A stretch of DNA of 64,000 nucleotides from Porpolomopsis calyptriformis (GCA_951640195.1 OX621166.1:1604501-1668500), one strand, 5' to 3'; counted from the stretch's first letter, positions 37,901-48,823 are shown. Program-made: numbers and translations. Notes: a model not told the origin generated them from the sequence alone.

Positions 37901-38541
37901 AATTGGTGTCTGTAGAGTGCCATTCTTCTTTGGAATGCACAGCATCGGAGCTGCTTGATTGGTTTGCACTGATTCCCACCATCTAGCGCACGTGTACTGT
38001 GCAATCTTCGCCATAAGCTGAGGCTTTAGTGAGTCCAGACATCTCGGAAGGTAATAATTGTACTTCTTATCTTCGTCGATAAGAGGTATGTGGTGATTGA
38101 CACCACATACCAGAGGTAATTCCTCAGGTACTCTGTGCATGATATCTTGGCATGCTTCAATCCATTTGGCTCGAAGGCGAGGTCTGTCCTCATGTGTTAG
38201 GGACGTTTTGGTCCTTTCATTCGGTTGAACAATTTGAGCTACACTCAGTAGCATCTTTTCATTAGACCTGGTAGGGGTACTCTTTTTTATTTTCTTTGTG
38301 TTCGTGTCTGAACACCTTTTTCTTGAAAACTCCTCAACAAACTCTTTTGGTTTGTCTGTTTCTATGACGTCCTGTCTGGACGTCTTCCCTGCAGAACCTT
38401 TCAGTTCTGCGTCTGCTAGTCATTCAGCAGACCTTTGTTCAGTTTGTCACAGTGATTGTCTGTGCACGATTTCATCATTTTCCTCCCCTTCAGTTAGAGC
38501 GGGAGCAGCTACCCTGCAGACCATTATTTAGTTTGCGCTAG
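34964..38541 (-). pseudogene. pol (RT, RNase H, integrase, chromodomain-like) of the large Gypsy element
   Basis: RT: LCIPKKNGTLQTPIDC, KIDLSDAYEQVW and the active-site box AYLNDLFIYS, where the first Asp of YxDD is Asn. RNase H: VICDASIHGIGAMYG, KHETIAILEALLKWED. Integrase: CKSCQTCQMSKDN (zinc-binding CxxC), GIDFIGPFPEIDGY, SIVSDRDSKFTSKWW, DGATERANHSIGQIL (D,D,E). C-terminal: PQGRAGKLMPRFIGPYKV, then a chromodomain-like tail (EWLVDEIVGHRW...VHWNLRDMTWEP). In-frame TGA codons at 36206 and 35732, and others near 38,440-38,530, interrupt it. The upstream end is the nested-insertion site. Confidence 0.88.
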
Positions 38542-38900
38542 TGTCAGAGATATATTTTTTCTTTTTCCTTTGCTCGTCTATCTCTATTTACATCAGACAG
38601 TTTACATCAATAACTGCTTAGCCACCCAAGCTCCGCTTAGTAATAGGAGGTGACCAAGCCATATCTATATTTAGTCTACCATCACTCTCCTTATCTACAT
38701 GACTCATCCATAATCGTTACGACTCACACGTAGTCAGCATGACTCATACTTGGCTAGTATATAAAGCTAGCAGTAGATAGACTTAGGATAAGTCTGTTTC
38801 TTTCGTTAACACCCCAATCAGTAGTCTTCCAACCCTTTAAAACCCTACACCCAGAGCCTGAAGTAAAACCTTGCGATCAACCCTAGACTGCCGTCTAACA
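38542..38900 (+). mobile_element. 5' LTR of the complete nested chromovirus (359 bp)
   Basis: TGTCAGAGATATA...CCGTCTAACA, flanked on the left by target duplication GCTAG (38537-38541). U3 holds TGACTCA-type motifs (near 38,698 and 38,739) and TATATAAAG at 38758. A transcription start about 32 bp further (near 38,790) would coincide with AAGTCTGTTTCT, which pairs with the sequence right after the LTR. Confidence 0.95.
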
Positions 38901-38912
38901 AGAAACAGACTT
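38901..38912 (+). other. Putative self-priming primer-binding site
   Basis: AGAAACAGACTT directly after the 5' LTR is the exact reverse complement of AAGTCTGTTTCT at 38790-38801, predicted to be the 5' end of the element's RNA. This is the Tf1-type self-priming arrangement. Confidence 0.7.
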
Positions 38913-39080
38913 CCTTCTTGCTCACTCCACGCTATACAACCCCTACTCTGTCTGGCCAGTGCTGAAGGTCTTCACCCACGAGATCAATTTCACCACCCAG
39001 ACATTAACATCGATTAGGCTTGCTCTCTCCCCTTGTATTCCCATCAAGCCCCCCAATATCCAACTGCCACCGTTCCACCA

Positions 39081-40502
39081 ATGGTTTTGACTCGTTCATC
39101 TTCCACTATCCCTCACCCTGCTATCCCTCTCTCCTAGGAAGGCTCTCTCCCTCCTGCCCCAGCTCCCATCCCTGACGAGATGGTTGACCCTGCCCAAGAA
39201 GAAGAAGAACAAGAAGAAGAAGAACAAGCAGGTCCCTCTCACTCAAAAGGGAAAGGTTGAGCTGAGGACAATGATGAGGATGAAGAAGAAGATCCACGCG
39301 TAGCCTTCGAGATCATGAAGCAGGATTATCAACAATTGCTGCAGGTCCAACAAGACCAAGCGCAAGCGAGTCATAGAATCAAACAACAACTCCAAGTATT
39401 GATGGCCAACCTCATAGGCCCCCAACCTGTCCCTGCCCCTCTTGGGCTATTCCCACAACCTCTCCAAGCACCCCCAGTATTCCCCCAACCTGTCCCTGCC
39501 CCTGCCCCTGTCCCTGCCCCTGCCCCTGCGCCCGCCAAGATCAAAATGAACCCTCCTGACGAATTCTCTAGTGATCCCACCAAGCTTCGCAATTTCCTGC
39601 GTCAAGTGAAGCTGAACCATTTGGGACGACCAGGAATCTCAGAGGCCGACAAGATTATCTATGCCTTGTCGTTTATGATCGGAGGAAATGCAGAACCATG
39701 GGCTGAGCATCAAGTAGATGCTTACACAACGTTGAACTGGGTTGGTGCCAATTGGGCTGTCTTTGAACAAGCCCTTACCTGAGACTTTGGAGACTTGGAC
39801 CCCAAGTCAACTGCTCAACTGAAGATCAAGGACGTCAAGCAGTTCAACAAGAGTGCAGAGGAGTATAACATTAATTTCAATCGATGGGCCCATGATACTG
39901 GATACGGACAAGAAGCTTTGACAACTTTATATAAAGACGGACTCAACCCCTCCCTTTTGCGACAGATCTACCTTTCAGATTGTCAACCCACCACCCTCTT
40001 TGAATGGCAGTCTCGTGCTGCTGAACTTGACAGACGACATTGAGAATTTTTGGCTAGAACATCTTCTAAGCCCCAGACTCGCAACACTCGCATCACTAAC
40101 ACCCCCTACCGACAAGGACCACCTGCTGGTCCCTCCACCTATTCCAACCCTGCTGCCCCCAGAATCAAACAAGAAGAAAAGCCTGCTTCACTAGGAGGAA
40201 TTCCCAAAGGAGCATGTTTCAACTGTGGACGATTTGGCCACTTTGCCAGTTCTTGTCCCAATGCTCCTAGGACGAGTACTTCTGGTTCTGGAAGCCGCCC
40301 CTTCACCCCAGCAGCTAGAGGTCATGGAGGAAAGAAACCCGGTCGAGGAAGAAATGTTCGAGTTCTGGAGACCTCAGCCTCGATTGAGGAGGTCAACTCC
40401 AATGAAGATTCTCGTCAAGACTTCGAGAAGTGTGGTATCGTCAACTGGGAGCCTAAGAGGAAAGAAGAGCTGAAGAGAGCTTTGGAGAAACAGGGTTTTT
40501 GA
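39081..40502 (+). pseudogene. gag of the complete chromovirus
   Basis: Begins MVLTRSSSTIPHPAIPLS. Includes an acidic Glu-rich stretch, a Pro-Ala repeat region (39,420-39,535; repeated CCTGCCCC units), capsid-like NPPDEFSSDPTKLRNFLRQV and a canonical CCHC knuckle CFNCGRFGHFASSC near 40,220. In-frame stops: TAG 39135, TGA 39258, 39780, 40041. The terminal TGA 40500 is preceded by a possible frameshift site. Confidence 0.88.
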
Positions 40503-43500
40503 ACAGTCTGGACAATAGCTCGTGCGTTACGGACTCCTTTTCTATGTGTACCACTACCCCTATGCAATCTATTTCCCAAATTCTTGGTGCACTTGATTCA
40601 AGCGAAGAAGCTTTAACCATACCCCTTTGGTTGGAGACCACAGACACTGGTAGACGAATTGCTGCCAGTGCATTGATAGACTCTGGCGCCTCTGGATGCT
40701 TTATAAACTGGAATTTTGTGCAGGAGCGCGATATCCCTTTTTATCGATTGGAAGGACCAATCCCTGTGCGGAACGCAGATGGGACAGACAACCGAGGAGG
40801 TCCCATCGAATATGCTGTAGACCTGTGGATGGAGACGCCGGATTTTCCTAGGGAATGAACCCATTTGGAAGTGACAAATTTAGGAGATATGATACAGGTT
40901 ATCCTCGGCTACCCATGGCTCAAACGTAACGATCCCCTGGTTGACTAGAAGGCTGGAACACTGACTTCACATCAGACTGTGGCCCCAACCAAGACTTCTC
41001 AGGCTGGAGTGATAGTGTCACGAGTAGGCTCTACGTTAAATGGCGACTCCTACGCCAAGATTATCAGATTGGTCTCACTGGGAGACCATGCAAGACCCAC
41101 TACCGTGGAGGAAGATATGAAGAAGTATGTGCCGAAGAAATACTGGAGGCACTGGAAGGTGTTTATGAAGACCACCTTTGATGAACTTCCCCCACGACGA
41201 CCAGAATTTGACCATGCGATCGATCTCGAACCTACCTTTAGACCCAAGATCGGAAAGGTGTACAAACTCACTGAGTACGAACAGGGAAAGCTGAATGAAT
41301 TCCTGGAGGAACAACTTGCAAGTGGACGAATATGACGATCAAACTCCAAACAAGCTGCCTCGTTCTCCTTTGCTGCCAAAGGTGAAGAAGTTAATGCCCA
41401 AGGACAAGATGCTGGACTACGTCCAATCCAAGACTATCGCTATCTGAATGCTCACACAATCCCAGACGCCTATCCCTTACCTCTCATCTCTGAGATTATT
41501 CAACAGACCAAGTTATCAGAAGTGGAACTGTTCACAGTCATGGATATCCGATGGGGCTTTAACAATATTCATATCAAAGAAGGAGACGAATGGAAAGGAG
41601 CCTTCAACACTCGATGAGGGCTGTTCGAGCCCACCGTTATGTTCTTTGGAATGCGAAACTCGCCTGCCTCCTTCCAACGAATGATCGATGTTCTCTTCAA
41701 AGAGGTTATCGATTCCAAGCAGGTCCATATCTATATTGACGATATCCTGATCATGGGAAAGGACCTCACTGAACTCACCTATTGGACGGAATGAACTCTA
41801 GAGATCATGGAGAAGAATCAACTGTCCTGCAAACCTGTCAAGTGCCAGTTCAAGAAAAAGGAAGTGATTTATCTGGGGATGATGATCTCTAAAGGCCACA
41901 TCGCTATTAACCCCAAGAAGGTTGAGGCAATCAGAACCTGGCCTATCCCCCAGAAGAAACGAGACCTTCAATCCTTCCTTGGCACTGCCAACTTTTGGCG
42001 GAGGTTTATCAAGGATTACTCCCTGATTGCTCATCCTCTTAATGAGCTCCTACGAAAGGATCAAGAATGGATTTGGACCCCTAAGCAACAACGTGCTTTT
42101 GATACCCTCAAGAATGCGCTTACCTCTGCTCCTGTTTTGAGGACCCCGAAGCCAGACCTTCCTTACCTTCTGGAGACAGATGCTTCTGGTGTTGCACTGG
42201 GTGCAGTCTTGACCCAGAAAGAGAATGACGAAGAAGATTGGCATCCCATTGGCTTCTACTCCAAGACCCTCCTCCCAGCTGAACGAAATTACCCCACCCA
42301 TGACCAAGAGCTTTTGGCCATCATATCTGCCTTGAATGAATGGAGATACCTTCTACAAGGGACACGACAGCCTATTATGATCAAGACTGATAACCAGTCC
42401 CTCCAATATTTCATGACCAGTCATCAACTCTCCAGGCGCCAGGCTAGATGGTCTGAATTTTTAGCTCGCTTTTGGTTCAGAATCAGCTACCAGCCTAGAA
42501 TCAAGAATAAGGCTGATGGACTCTCCAAGCGTCCAGATCATTACCCGGAGTCTTATGAGGAGGTGGAGGACAAGGTCCTTCTGCCAAAAGAACTTTTTGT
42601 CAATGCGCTTTTCATCAATGCGATTATCAGTTTATCGTCCCCCAACTTTTTATCCAAGCTTTGTTTTCATTCCCCCCTACCTCTCGAGATCATGGCCAAA
42701 ATTGAAGATCCCTCTTCCGGATACACCCACGTAGATGGCATTGTGCGCGATGCTGGAGATTGTATAGTTGTGCCAAAGGACGTATCTTTGCGCACAGAAA
42801 TTATTCGATTGATCCACGACACACCCACTGGTGGCCATCCCGGCATTGAGAAGATGAAGGAACTGCTCCTCTGTAATTACACATGGGAAGGTGCCCCACA
42901 AGATATCACCAATTATGTGAAGTCCTGCCTTGCTTGTCAACAGACCAAGGTTTATCCACAGAAACCCACTGGACTTCTCCAACCGTTACCCCCTCCTACT
43001 AAACCGTGGCAACAGATCACTGCTGATCTAATCGTGGAACCCCCTAATTCAAAAGGATTTGATGCTATTCTAGTTGTGGTGGACAGATTCACCAAACGGG
43101 CTCACTTCATCCCAACAACTGGAAACCTATCTGCTAAAGGAACTGCTGCGCTGTTTCAAGAACATGTCTGGAAGCATCATGGATGGCCAGAGAAGATCAT
43201 TACCGATCGAGGAACCCAATTCTCATCAAAATTCGCTACGTCATTGAACGAACTCCTAGGAACCACTTCTGGACTTTCTACTGCCTATCACCCCCAAACA
43301 GATGGACAAACTGAACGGACCAATCAAGAGTTAGAGCAATACGTACGGCTCTACACTAACTTCATGCAAGATGATTGGAAAGATTGGTTAGCTCCGGCAG
43401 AGTTCGCTTATAACAACTGAGAACATTCCTCCACTCACCAATCCCCCTTCTGGCTTGAATATGGCCGACACCCTCACACCCCCTTATCAGTTCCAACCCA

Positions 43501-44080
43501 AACCTCAAATCCCGATGCCAACGAGTTTTATGTGCAGCTTACTAGAGCTAGAGAGAATGCTGAAGAGTCTCTTCAAAAGACCACTAACTCAATGAAGCTC
43601 TATGCCGATCGAAAACGTCAAAAGGAACCCACGTTTTATGAAGGACAAAGGGTCTGGCTTGATGCCAAGAATTTGAAAACTGGCCGGCCCGCAAAGAAAC
43701 TGGATGTCCGCCAGCTCGGACCTTTTATAATTCTAAAACAAGTATCGCCTGTGGCTTACCGACTAAAGCTACCACTGTCATGGAGGATTCATCCCGTGTT
43801 TCACGTTTCGCTACTCAAGGCTCTAGAAGAGAATCTTGATCTCCACCCCCCAATCGGAGAAGATGACAATCTCCGACCACCTCCAGATGTGATCGAAGGA
43901 GAGCCTGAGTATGAAGTGGAACGTATCTTAAATCACACCCCAGGAAAACGAAACCGACAATATCTAATCAAGTGGAAAGGCTACCCGATAGAGGCAGCCA
44001 CCTGGGAACCACGATGGAACCTCAAGCACGCAAAAGACATCTTAATGAATTATGAAAAGTCTATTCAAGCGGCGATTTAA
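40457..44080 (+). pseudogene. Protease-RT-RNase H-integrase-chromodomain polyprotein of the complete chromovirus
   Basis: One frame, -1 to gag. Protease SALIDSGASGCFINWNF; RT with DYRYLNAHTIPDAYPLPL, VMDIRWGFNNIHIKEGDEW and an intact active site VHIYIDDILIMG; RNase H LETDASGVALGAVLTQ; integrase zinc module (H...H...CLACQQTK) and D,D,E in ITADLIVEPP, IITDRGTQFSS, DGQTERTNQELEQY. The C-terminal chromodomain (YEVERILNHTPGK, YLIKWKGYPIEAATWEP) identifies a chromovirus. Premature stops: TGA 40856, 41333, 41615, 41792, 43418 and TAG 40946. Confidence 0.92.
40493..40499 (+). promoter_or_regulatory. Candidate -1 ribosomal frameshift heptamer
   Basis: G_GGT_TTT in the gag frame, immediately followed by the gag stop TGA. 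The pol frame is the -1 frame and is open from 40457, giving a 46 nt overlap. The pattern fits the X_XXY_YYZ rule. No downstream pseudoknot was tested. Confidence 0.45.
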
Positions 44081-44194
44081 CTCTCTTTTACGAATACTAC
44101 CGACATCACAATCATTGAATCTCCTTTTCTCCTTTTCAATCTCCGATGATTATAAGGACTTCCCCTTCCCGACAATCATCAAAAGAAGCATGAA

Positions 44195-44887
44195 ATGCCC
44201 CGCCAAGTTCTTTATGCTTGCAAGTCGACTGGGAGGCGTCCACCTCGAGGGAACCCCACTGCTTCTACCTCCAACCTTCCCCCCGATTCTTCTTCCTCCT
44301 CTTCCTCATCCGACAGTGTCTTGGTTACCCGACGGTTCAAGAAGCCGAAGCGACGCACCGATACTATCGACAAGCCGGGACGAAATCGTAACTACCAAGG
44401 GCTCCCCTTTGCCAAGGTCGAGCACCTATCTGGGTGCCCCGAAACCTACGTCCCTTTTATCTCTGGAGCACGTCAATGTGAACTCAACTACGACCATCAC
44501 TGGTACACGTTCGACAAGGACAGCGACTTTGATGACAAGAAGAATCAACTCGAAGATTGGCTGGAGGCGTACCAAGTTGGGCGCCAACTTTTGATGGTTA
44601 TACCGGACCAGGACGAATCCGACGTCACCACCCCCACTATCCCCGAAGACCCCATCTCGCACCGCATCCATCGCGTCGCCGACCGACTCTATGCTACCCG
44701 AAACAGGTACCGCTCGATGATGGATGCCAAGTACGAAAGGATCCTTGATCTGGAGGAGAATGCTGTGATGTGTAGGGAGCTGGCTGAAACTTGGTTGCGA
44801 CGTGCCCAGGAGTTGGATGGCCGTTACCACTGGTTTGACCCAGATGGACACCTGCTTCAACCCCCAGTTTATGATGGCGCGACCTAG
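44195..44887 (+). CDS. Extra ORF after pol in the complete chromovirus, intact, function unknown
   Basis: 230 codons from ATG 44195 (MPRQVLYACKSTGRRPPRG) to TAG 44885, 115 bp after the pol stop and 280 bp before the 3' LTR. It has a Ser-rich and basic N-terminus (SSSSSSSSDS, RRFKKPKRR), then GLPFAKVEHLSGCPETYVPF and helical RVADRLYATRNRYRSMMDAK...WLRRAQELDGRYHWF. No known domain is recognised and no membrane segment is seen. It contains no internal stop although gag and pol around it have ten. TATAAGG at 44151 lies 44 bp upstream and might serve as an internal promoter. Confidence 0.6.
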   Translation: MPRQVLYACKSTGRRPPRGNPTASTSNLPPDSSSSSSSSDSVLVTRRFKKPKRRTDTIDKPGRNRNYQGLPFAKVEHLSGCPETYVPFISGARQCELNYDHHWYTFDKDSDFDDKKNQLEDWLEAYQVGRQLLMVIPDQDESDVTTPTIPEDPISHRIHRVADRLYATRNRYRSMMDAKYERILDLEENAVMCRELAETWLRRAQELDGRYHWFDPDGHLLQPPVYDGAT

Positions 44888-45166
44888 GGACCAGATGCTG
44901 TTCCTGAACGAACAGTATTCCTTACGCCTCCCTTCTGGATGTGTGGTTAGAGAAGGTGATATCTACTGGAGAGTTGAGGAAAAGCATACCTAGTGGATAG
45001 TCTTTGATCCGACAACTATCCACTCATCTCTCCTCTTCATCGCTCACCCATCTCATCACCCCTCTACCCACCTCTACCATCCCTTTACACCTCCCCTTGA
45101 CACCCTTCCTTCGCTTCGAAGGGTCTTCTCAAAATTCAGGATGAATTTCCTTTTTGTGGAGGTGAA
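44888..45166 (+). other. 3' untranslated segment of the chromovirus
   Basis: Between the extra ORF and the 3' LTR. It is pyrimidine-rich (CATCTCTCCTCTTC...CCTCTACC) and ends in the purine stretch GTGGAGGTGAA directly before the LTR, the likely polypurine tract. Confidence 0.6.
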
Positions 45167-45525
45167 TGTCAGAGATATATTTTTTCTTTTTCCTTTGCTC
45201 GTCTATCTCTATTTACATCAGACAGTTTACATCAATAACCGCTTAGCCACCCAAGCTCCGCTTAGTAATAGGAGGTGACCAAGCCATATCTATATTTAGT
45301 CTACCATCACTCTCCTTATCTACATGACTCATCCATAATCGTTACGACTCACACGTAGTCAGTATGACTCATACTTGGCTAGTATATAAAGCTAGCAGTA
45401 GATAGACTTAGGATAAGTCTGTTTCTTTCATTAACACCCCAATCAGTAGTCTTCCAACCCTTTAAAACCCTACACCCAGAGCCTGAAGTAAAACCTTGCA
45501 ATCAACCCTAGACTGCCGTCTAACA
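45167..45525 (+). mobile_element. 3' LTR of the complete chromovirus (359 bp)
   Basis: Same ends and length as the 5' LTR, followed by GCTAG (45526-45530). Four differences were seen by eye, all C/T or G/A transitions, three of them at CpG sites in one of the two copies. Confidence 0.95.
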
Positions 45526-45530
45526 GCTAG

Positions 45531-46236
45531 GCTCTAGCGTAATTTCGAATTCACGCATGAATCCGATGCCAATTATAGCGTTGAATCTGTCGATATTTAC
45601 AATATCGAAATAGTATTTCTTAGCGATACTTTCATATCGCATGGGACAGTAAGTACCGTAGTTAATCCGCGATCTGCTACCGCAGCATCCTAGTTGGATC
45701 AGAACAGGGTCCTTCAACTGATATATCTTCAAATTTGCGACTCTCGCAAATTCTGGGCTAATGGCATCAGAAGTGCTGCCTGTATCGAACATTACAACAG
45801 CTATGAGGCCGTTTAATTCCATGTGAGCCACTAAAGGCCTTACTTTCATGCTCAGTTTCGCTGGGCGGTCCTGCTGTCTGCTGGACTTATGAATCCATGG
45901 TTTGGGTTGAGTGTCCTCTTTGAACACTTGTTCGTCATTTATAGATGCTATCAATTCACGAGTATGGTTACTCGTTTCTCAGATTGAACATATCTGTTCA
46001 TTGACGATGTTATTGTCATCTTCCTCTTGTGAGTACTCCTCATACTCATCATATTCTTGGAGGTGATACTCTTCACCTTGTGATGTATACTGCAATCCTT
46101 GTAAAGGATCGTCCTCTTCTTCCTCAACTACGATTCTGTAGTTGTGGTGAAGCTCGTCTGCCTCTTGGTCATTCTCGTCGATAGCATCTTCTGCTACCAT
46201 TTTGAATGCATCCTCCCCTTCTTGGATTGCTGCCAT
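45531..46236 (-). pseudogene. Protease region and acidic linker of the large Gypsy element
   Basis: Acidic linker (VVEEEEDDPLQGLQYTSQGE) followed, after TGA 45979, by the protease motif VVMFDTGSTSDAISPEFARV and FNAIIGIGFMREFEITLEPS. The last codons abut the nested insertion. Across the insertion the same frame resumes as SAN-TAA-IMVCRVAAPALTEGEE at 38,541 and below. Confidence 0.85.
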
Positions 46237-48732
46237 TCAGGGCTTCCCAAAATTGGGACATTTCGGATGGGTCGCATAATGGCCAAATTTGCCACATGCA
46301 TAGCATTTCACACCAGACGATCCCGTCTGGTTCCTATTATGTGCCAGCGCCTGCGGTGTCGGTTTACTTCTAGAACCACTAGGTCTATTTGGCGGTAGTC
46401 TGTAAGGCTGACAGTTGTCAGTCGGTCTATACAGTTGGTATGGACCTCTTTTGTTAGCGTACTTATTGTATGCTGGCTTCGAGTATGATGGCGTCTCTTT
46501 ATTCATCGTCTGATTTGTTGGTGGCTGCATATTCGTGGTTGCTTTCAGCTGACTGGTTACTCCAGATGTTGCCTTGCGTCGCTCATCGTAGTGATGCTTT
46601 ATTCGAATGCTCTCTTCAACACGTCGAGCAACTTTGAGGATTGTCTCAAGTGATGAGGTTTTGGCGGTAACACCTTTCTGGACAACTGCGTCAGTTATCC
46701 TTGCAGGTAGACCCAATAGCAATTGGGTTTTAAATGTATACGAATCAGGCTCATGTATCATATGACCTGCCTACCTCTCAAGGTCGTAGAAGAATCCTGA
46801 GACACCACCTTCTGTGGTGTACTTTCTCGAATAGAATTTCATCATAGCATTCTGTATGGATGCTTCATGAATGAACCGGTCGTACAATCCAGTGATAACC
46901 TCTTTAAATGTCCATCGGCGTTTCTGCCTAGACACGCTGTCGACATTGTCGTTGAACCATTGTCTTGCTTTGTCTGCAAGATAAATAGCCATTAAAGCGA
47001 TACACTCTGGCTCAGCATTAGGTCCAGCATAGTTGGACAATTTCAACCATCTCAAGAATGATTGAAGCCACCCATCAAATTTCTTGATGTCCTCCTCACC
47101 GCTATACTCTTTTGGAGTAGGCAGTTTAGGAGATGAGGTTTGGAGACCAGATAGGTTTCCTTTCAGTGGTTTGCCCACTTGTTCATCAATTAATTTATGA
47201 TATTTACAATGAATATCTCTGAGGTAATCAGAGCGTTGATCTTTCCCCTCATATCTATGAGGTTTACAGCTATGACTTCTGTGTCGTTTTGTTGTTTTTG
47301 ACGTCTGTTTAGATGTTCTCTTACTACCATGTCCAGTAGCATTGGATGGTCGATTCCTCGACTGGTCACTTCCAGTGTCCATCGTTTCACTACAATCGGA
47401 CTCATCATCAGAAGACAATCCTTGATCTGGGTCATCTGAATCACTGTCGTCTGACTGGTGATACCACCTTCTATCTGAGGGCAGCCTGCGGTCTCGTTTG
47501 GACCGCTCATTTTGTCCTTCTGCCCATAAATCTATGGTTTCTCCAGAAGCGTCGAAGGCGATGCCTTGATTGTCCAGGCTGGATCTTCCAGTTTCACAGA
47601 TGTCGCCATTTCTCAACCTTTGGATGGCCACTCTATCCTTGAGTGTGAATGTTACCGGTGATATGACCCATTGGTCCTTTGGACTCCGATTCATGATTTG
47701 TATGTGTTGATGTTGATAGTGACTAGTTACAGTAGATGTGACATGTAACAACAGAAGAAGCCTTTGTATGCAACCACCACATTCCCTCTACTTGCACTTC
47801 TGGAGGGCTCAGGCCCAGCCCAGTCGTATCACCGGTCTCAAGGCCGTTTCATTTTCTTGTTCGAACAATCTGTTCTGGTCGTTCCTTTTCTTACTTCCAT
47901 GTCGATGTTTATTGACTCGATCAGCCACAGCTCGCCGTCTCTGATAGATGGAACTCGCCTCGTCTTCTTGTTGAGGATGGCGAAGCTCAGCTTCCGCTTG
48001 TTGCAGAAGTTCATCTTCCTTGTCCCTATCTGGATGAATGGTTGTATCCGTCTTATTTCGACGGGTGTTGTCGCTATTCTTACGCACCATAACCTTGTTA
48101 AGGTCGTTGGCTAGCCTCATGAATTCATCACGACTAATTCTGCCTGTTCTCATCTGAACGAGTGCATTGACCCTATCAACTACATCGGAGAGCATCTCGC
48201 TCAGTGCCTCGCGGTTCTGCGGGCGCTTTTCTTTTCATCTCTTAGTATGGGTCACAGTTGACATCTGACTAGGTGTGGGTGACAGGTCTCGTTGCTCATA
48301 TTGATCGTCTATTTCATCACGCTGTAATAGATTTAACATTTGATGAATGTATTCTCATTCATTCAGGTTTCGTGATGAGGAAGGGACTCCTGTCCTCGTT
48401 TGACCCTCAGTGAGGGTGTGCATTAACATATCGAGCGGAGGGTCTATTGTCATACTTACATGCCAACTTGTCGTCGGCGATGACTCCTCTCTTTCCGTAA
48501 GTTGGGAACTGCCATCATCTAAGTTGGCACGATGTCTTCGTTCACTCTGGGGTGAATTTACGGCTGACGCTGGCTGTCTTTGGGTGTCGCTGAGGTCATG
48601 ACGTGGCACACCGGAATCAGCGATGGCGCTCGTCTGCACCATTCCCAGGTTGTCGTCGTCAGGCGGTTTGCCTTGCGAGTTGCGCGCCATTGAGGCCCGC
48701 ATGATTTGAGTCTTCGTGTGGGTCTTCGTCAT
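46237..48732 (-). pseudogene. gag of the large Gypsy element
   Basis: Likely start ATG 48732 (MTKTHTKTQIMRASMARNS). Later segments: RTGRISRDEFMRLANDLNKV, TFTLKDRVAIQRLRNGDI, a capsid-like region (PKEYSGEEDIKKFDGWLQSF, DKARQWFNDNVDSVSRQ) and a zinc knuckle CYACGKFGHYATHPKC whose last spacing (H-x6-C) is longer than usual. Stops include TGA 48355, one near 48,240, a TAG near 46,771 and TGA 46237. A 173 bp terminal-repeat insertion (47,659) lies inside. Confidence 0.82.
47659..47831. mobile_element. Short terminal-inverted-repeat insertion (173 bp), duplication CCGG
   Basis: Starts TGATATGACC and ends GTCGTATCA (inverted repeat 9 of 10), flanked by CCGG at 47655-47658 and 47832-47835. It is absent from the paralogous gag copy, which reads GAATGTTCCCAGTCTCAAG at that place (about 50,660). 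It could be a MITE or a very short TG...CA solo LTR. Confidence 0.7.
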
Positions 48733-48786
48733 TGACGGAGGCCGTGTTGTCAACAGGGAAGCTTTTTCAATCAAAGTTGATTTACA

Positions 48787-48823
48787 CAGATATTCCACAA
48801 TTTCTTGTGGATGTGCAAAAAAG
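48787..48823 (-). other. Leader hairpin next to the 5' LTR of the large element
   Basis: Directly inside the 5' LTR the minus strand reads ACTTTTTTGCACATCCACAAG..., containing the inverted repeat TCCACAA-GAAA-TTGTGGA. The same hairpin is kept next to the LTR of the second copy (about 51,830-51,860). No standard tRNA primer match was recognised. Confidence 0.5.

Larger units (their letters stand above)
38542..45525 (+). mobile_element. Complete Ty3/Gypsy chromovirus, nested, TSD GCTAG
   Basis: 6,984 bp with two 359 bp LTRs (38542-38900, 45167-45525) that differ at only four positions by eye, and a perfect 5 bp duplication GCTAG on both sides. Order: LTR, primer-binding site, gag, protease, RT, RNase H, integrase, chromodomain, extra ORF, LTR. 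It inserted into the codon-level junction between protease and RT of the large minus-strand element. It is the youngest event in the nest by position, yet gag and pol carry ten premature stops, mostly TGA. Confidence 0.96.
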
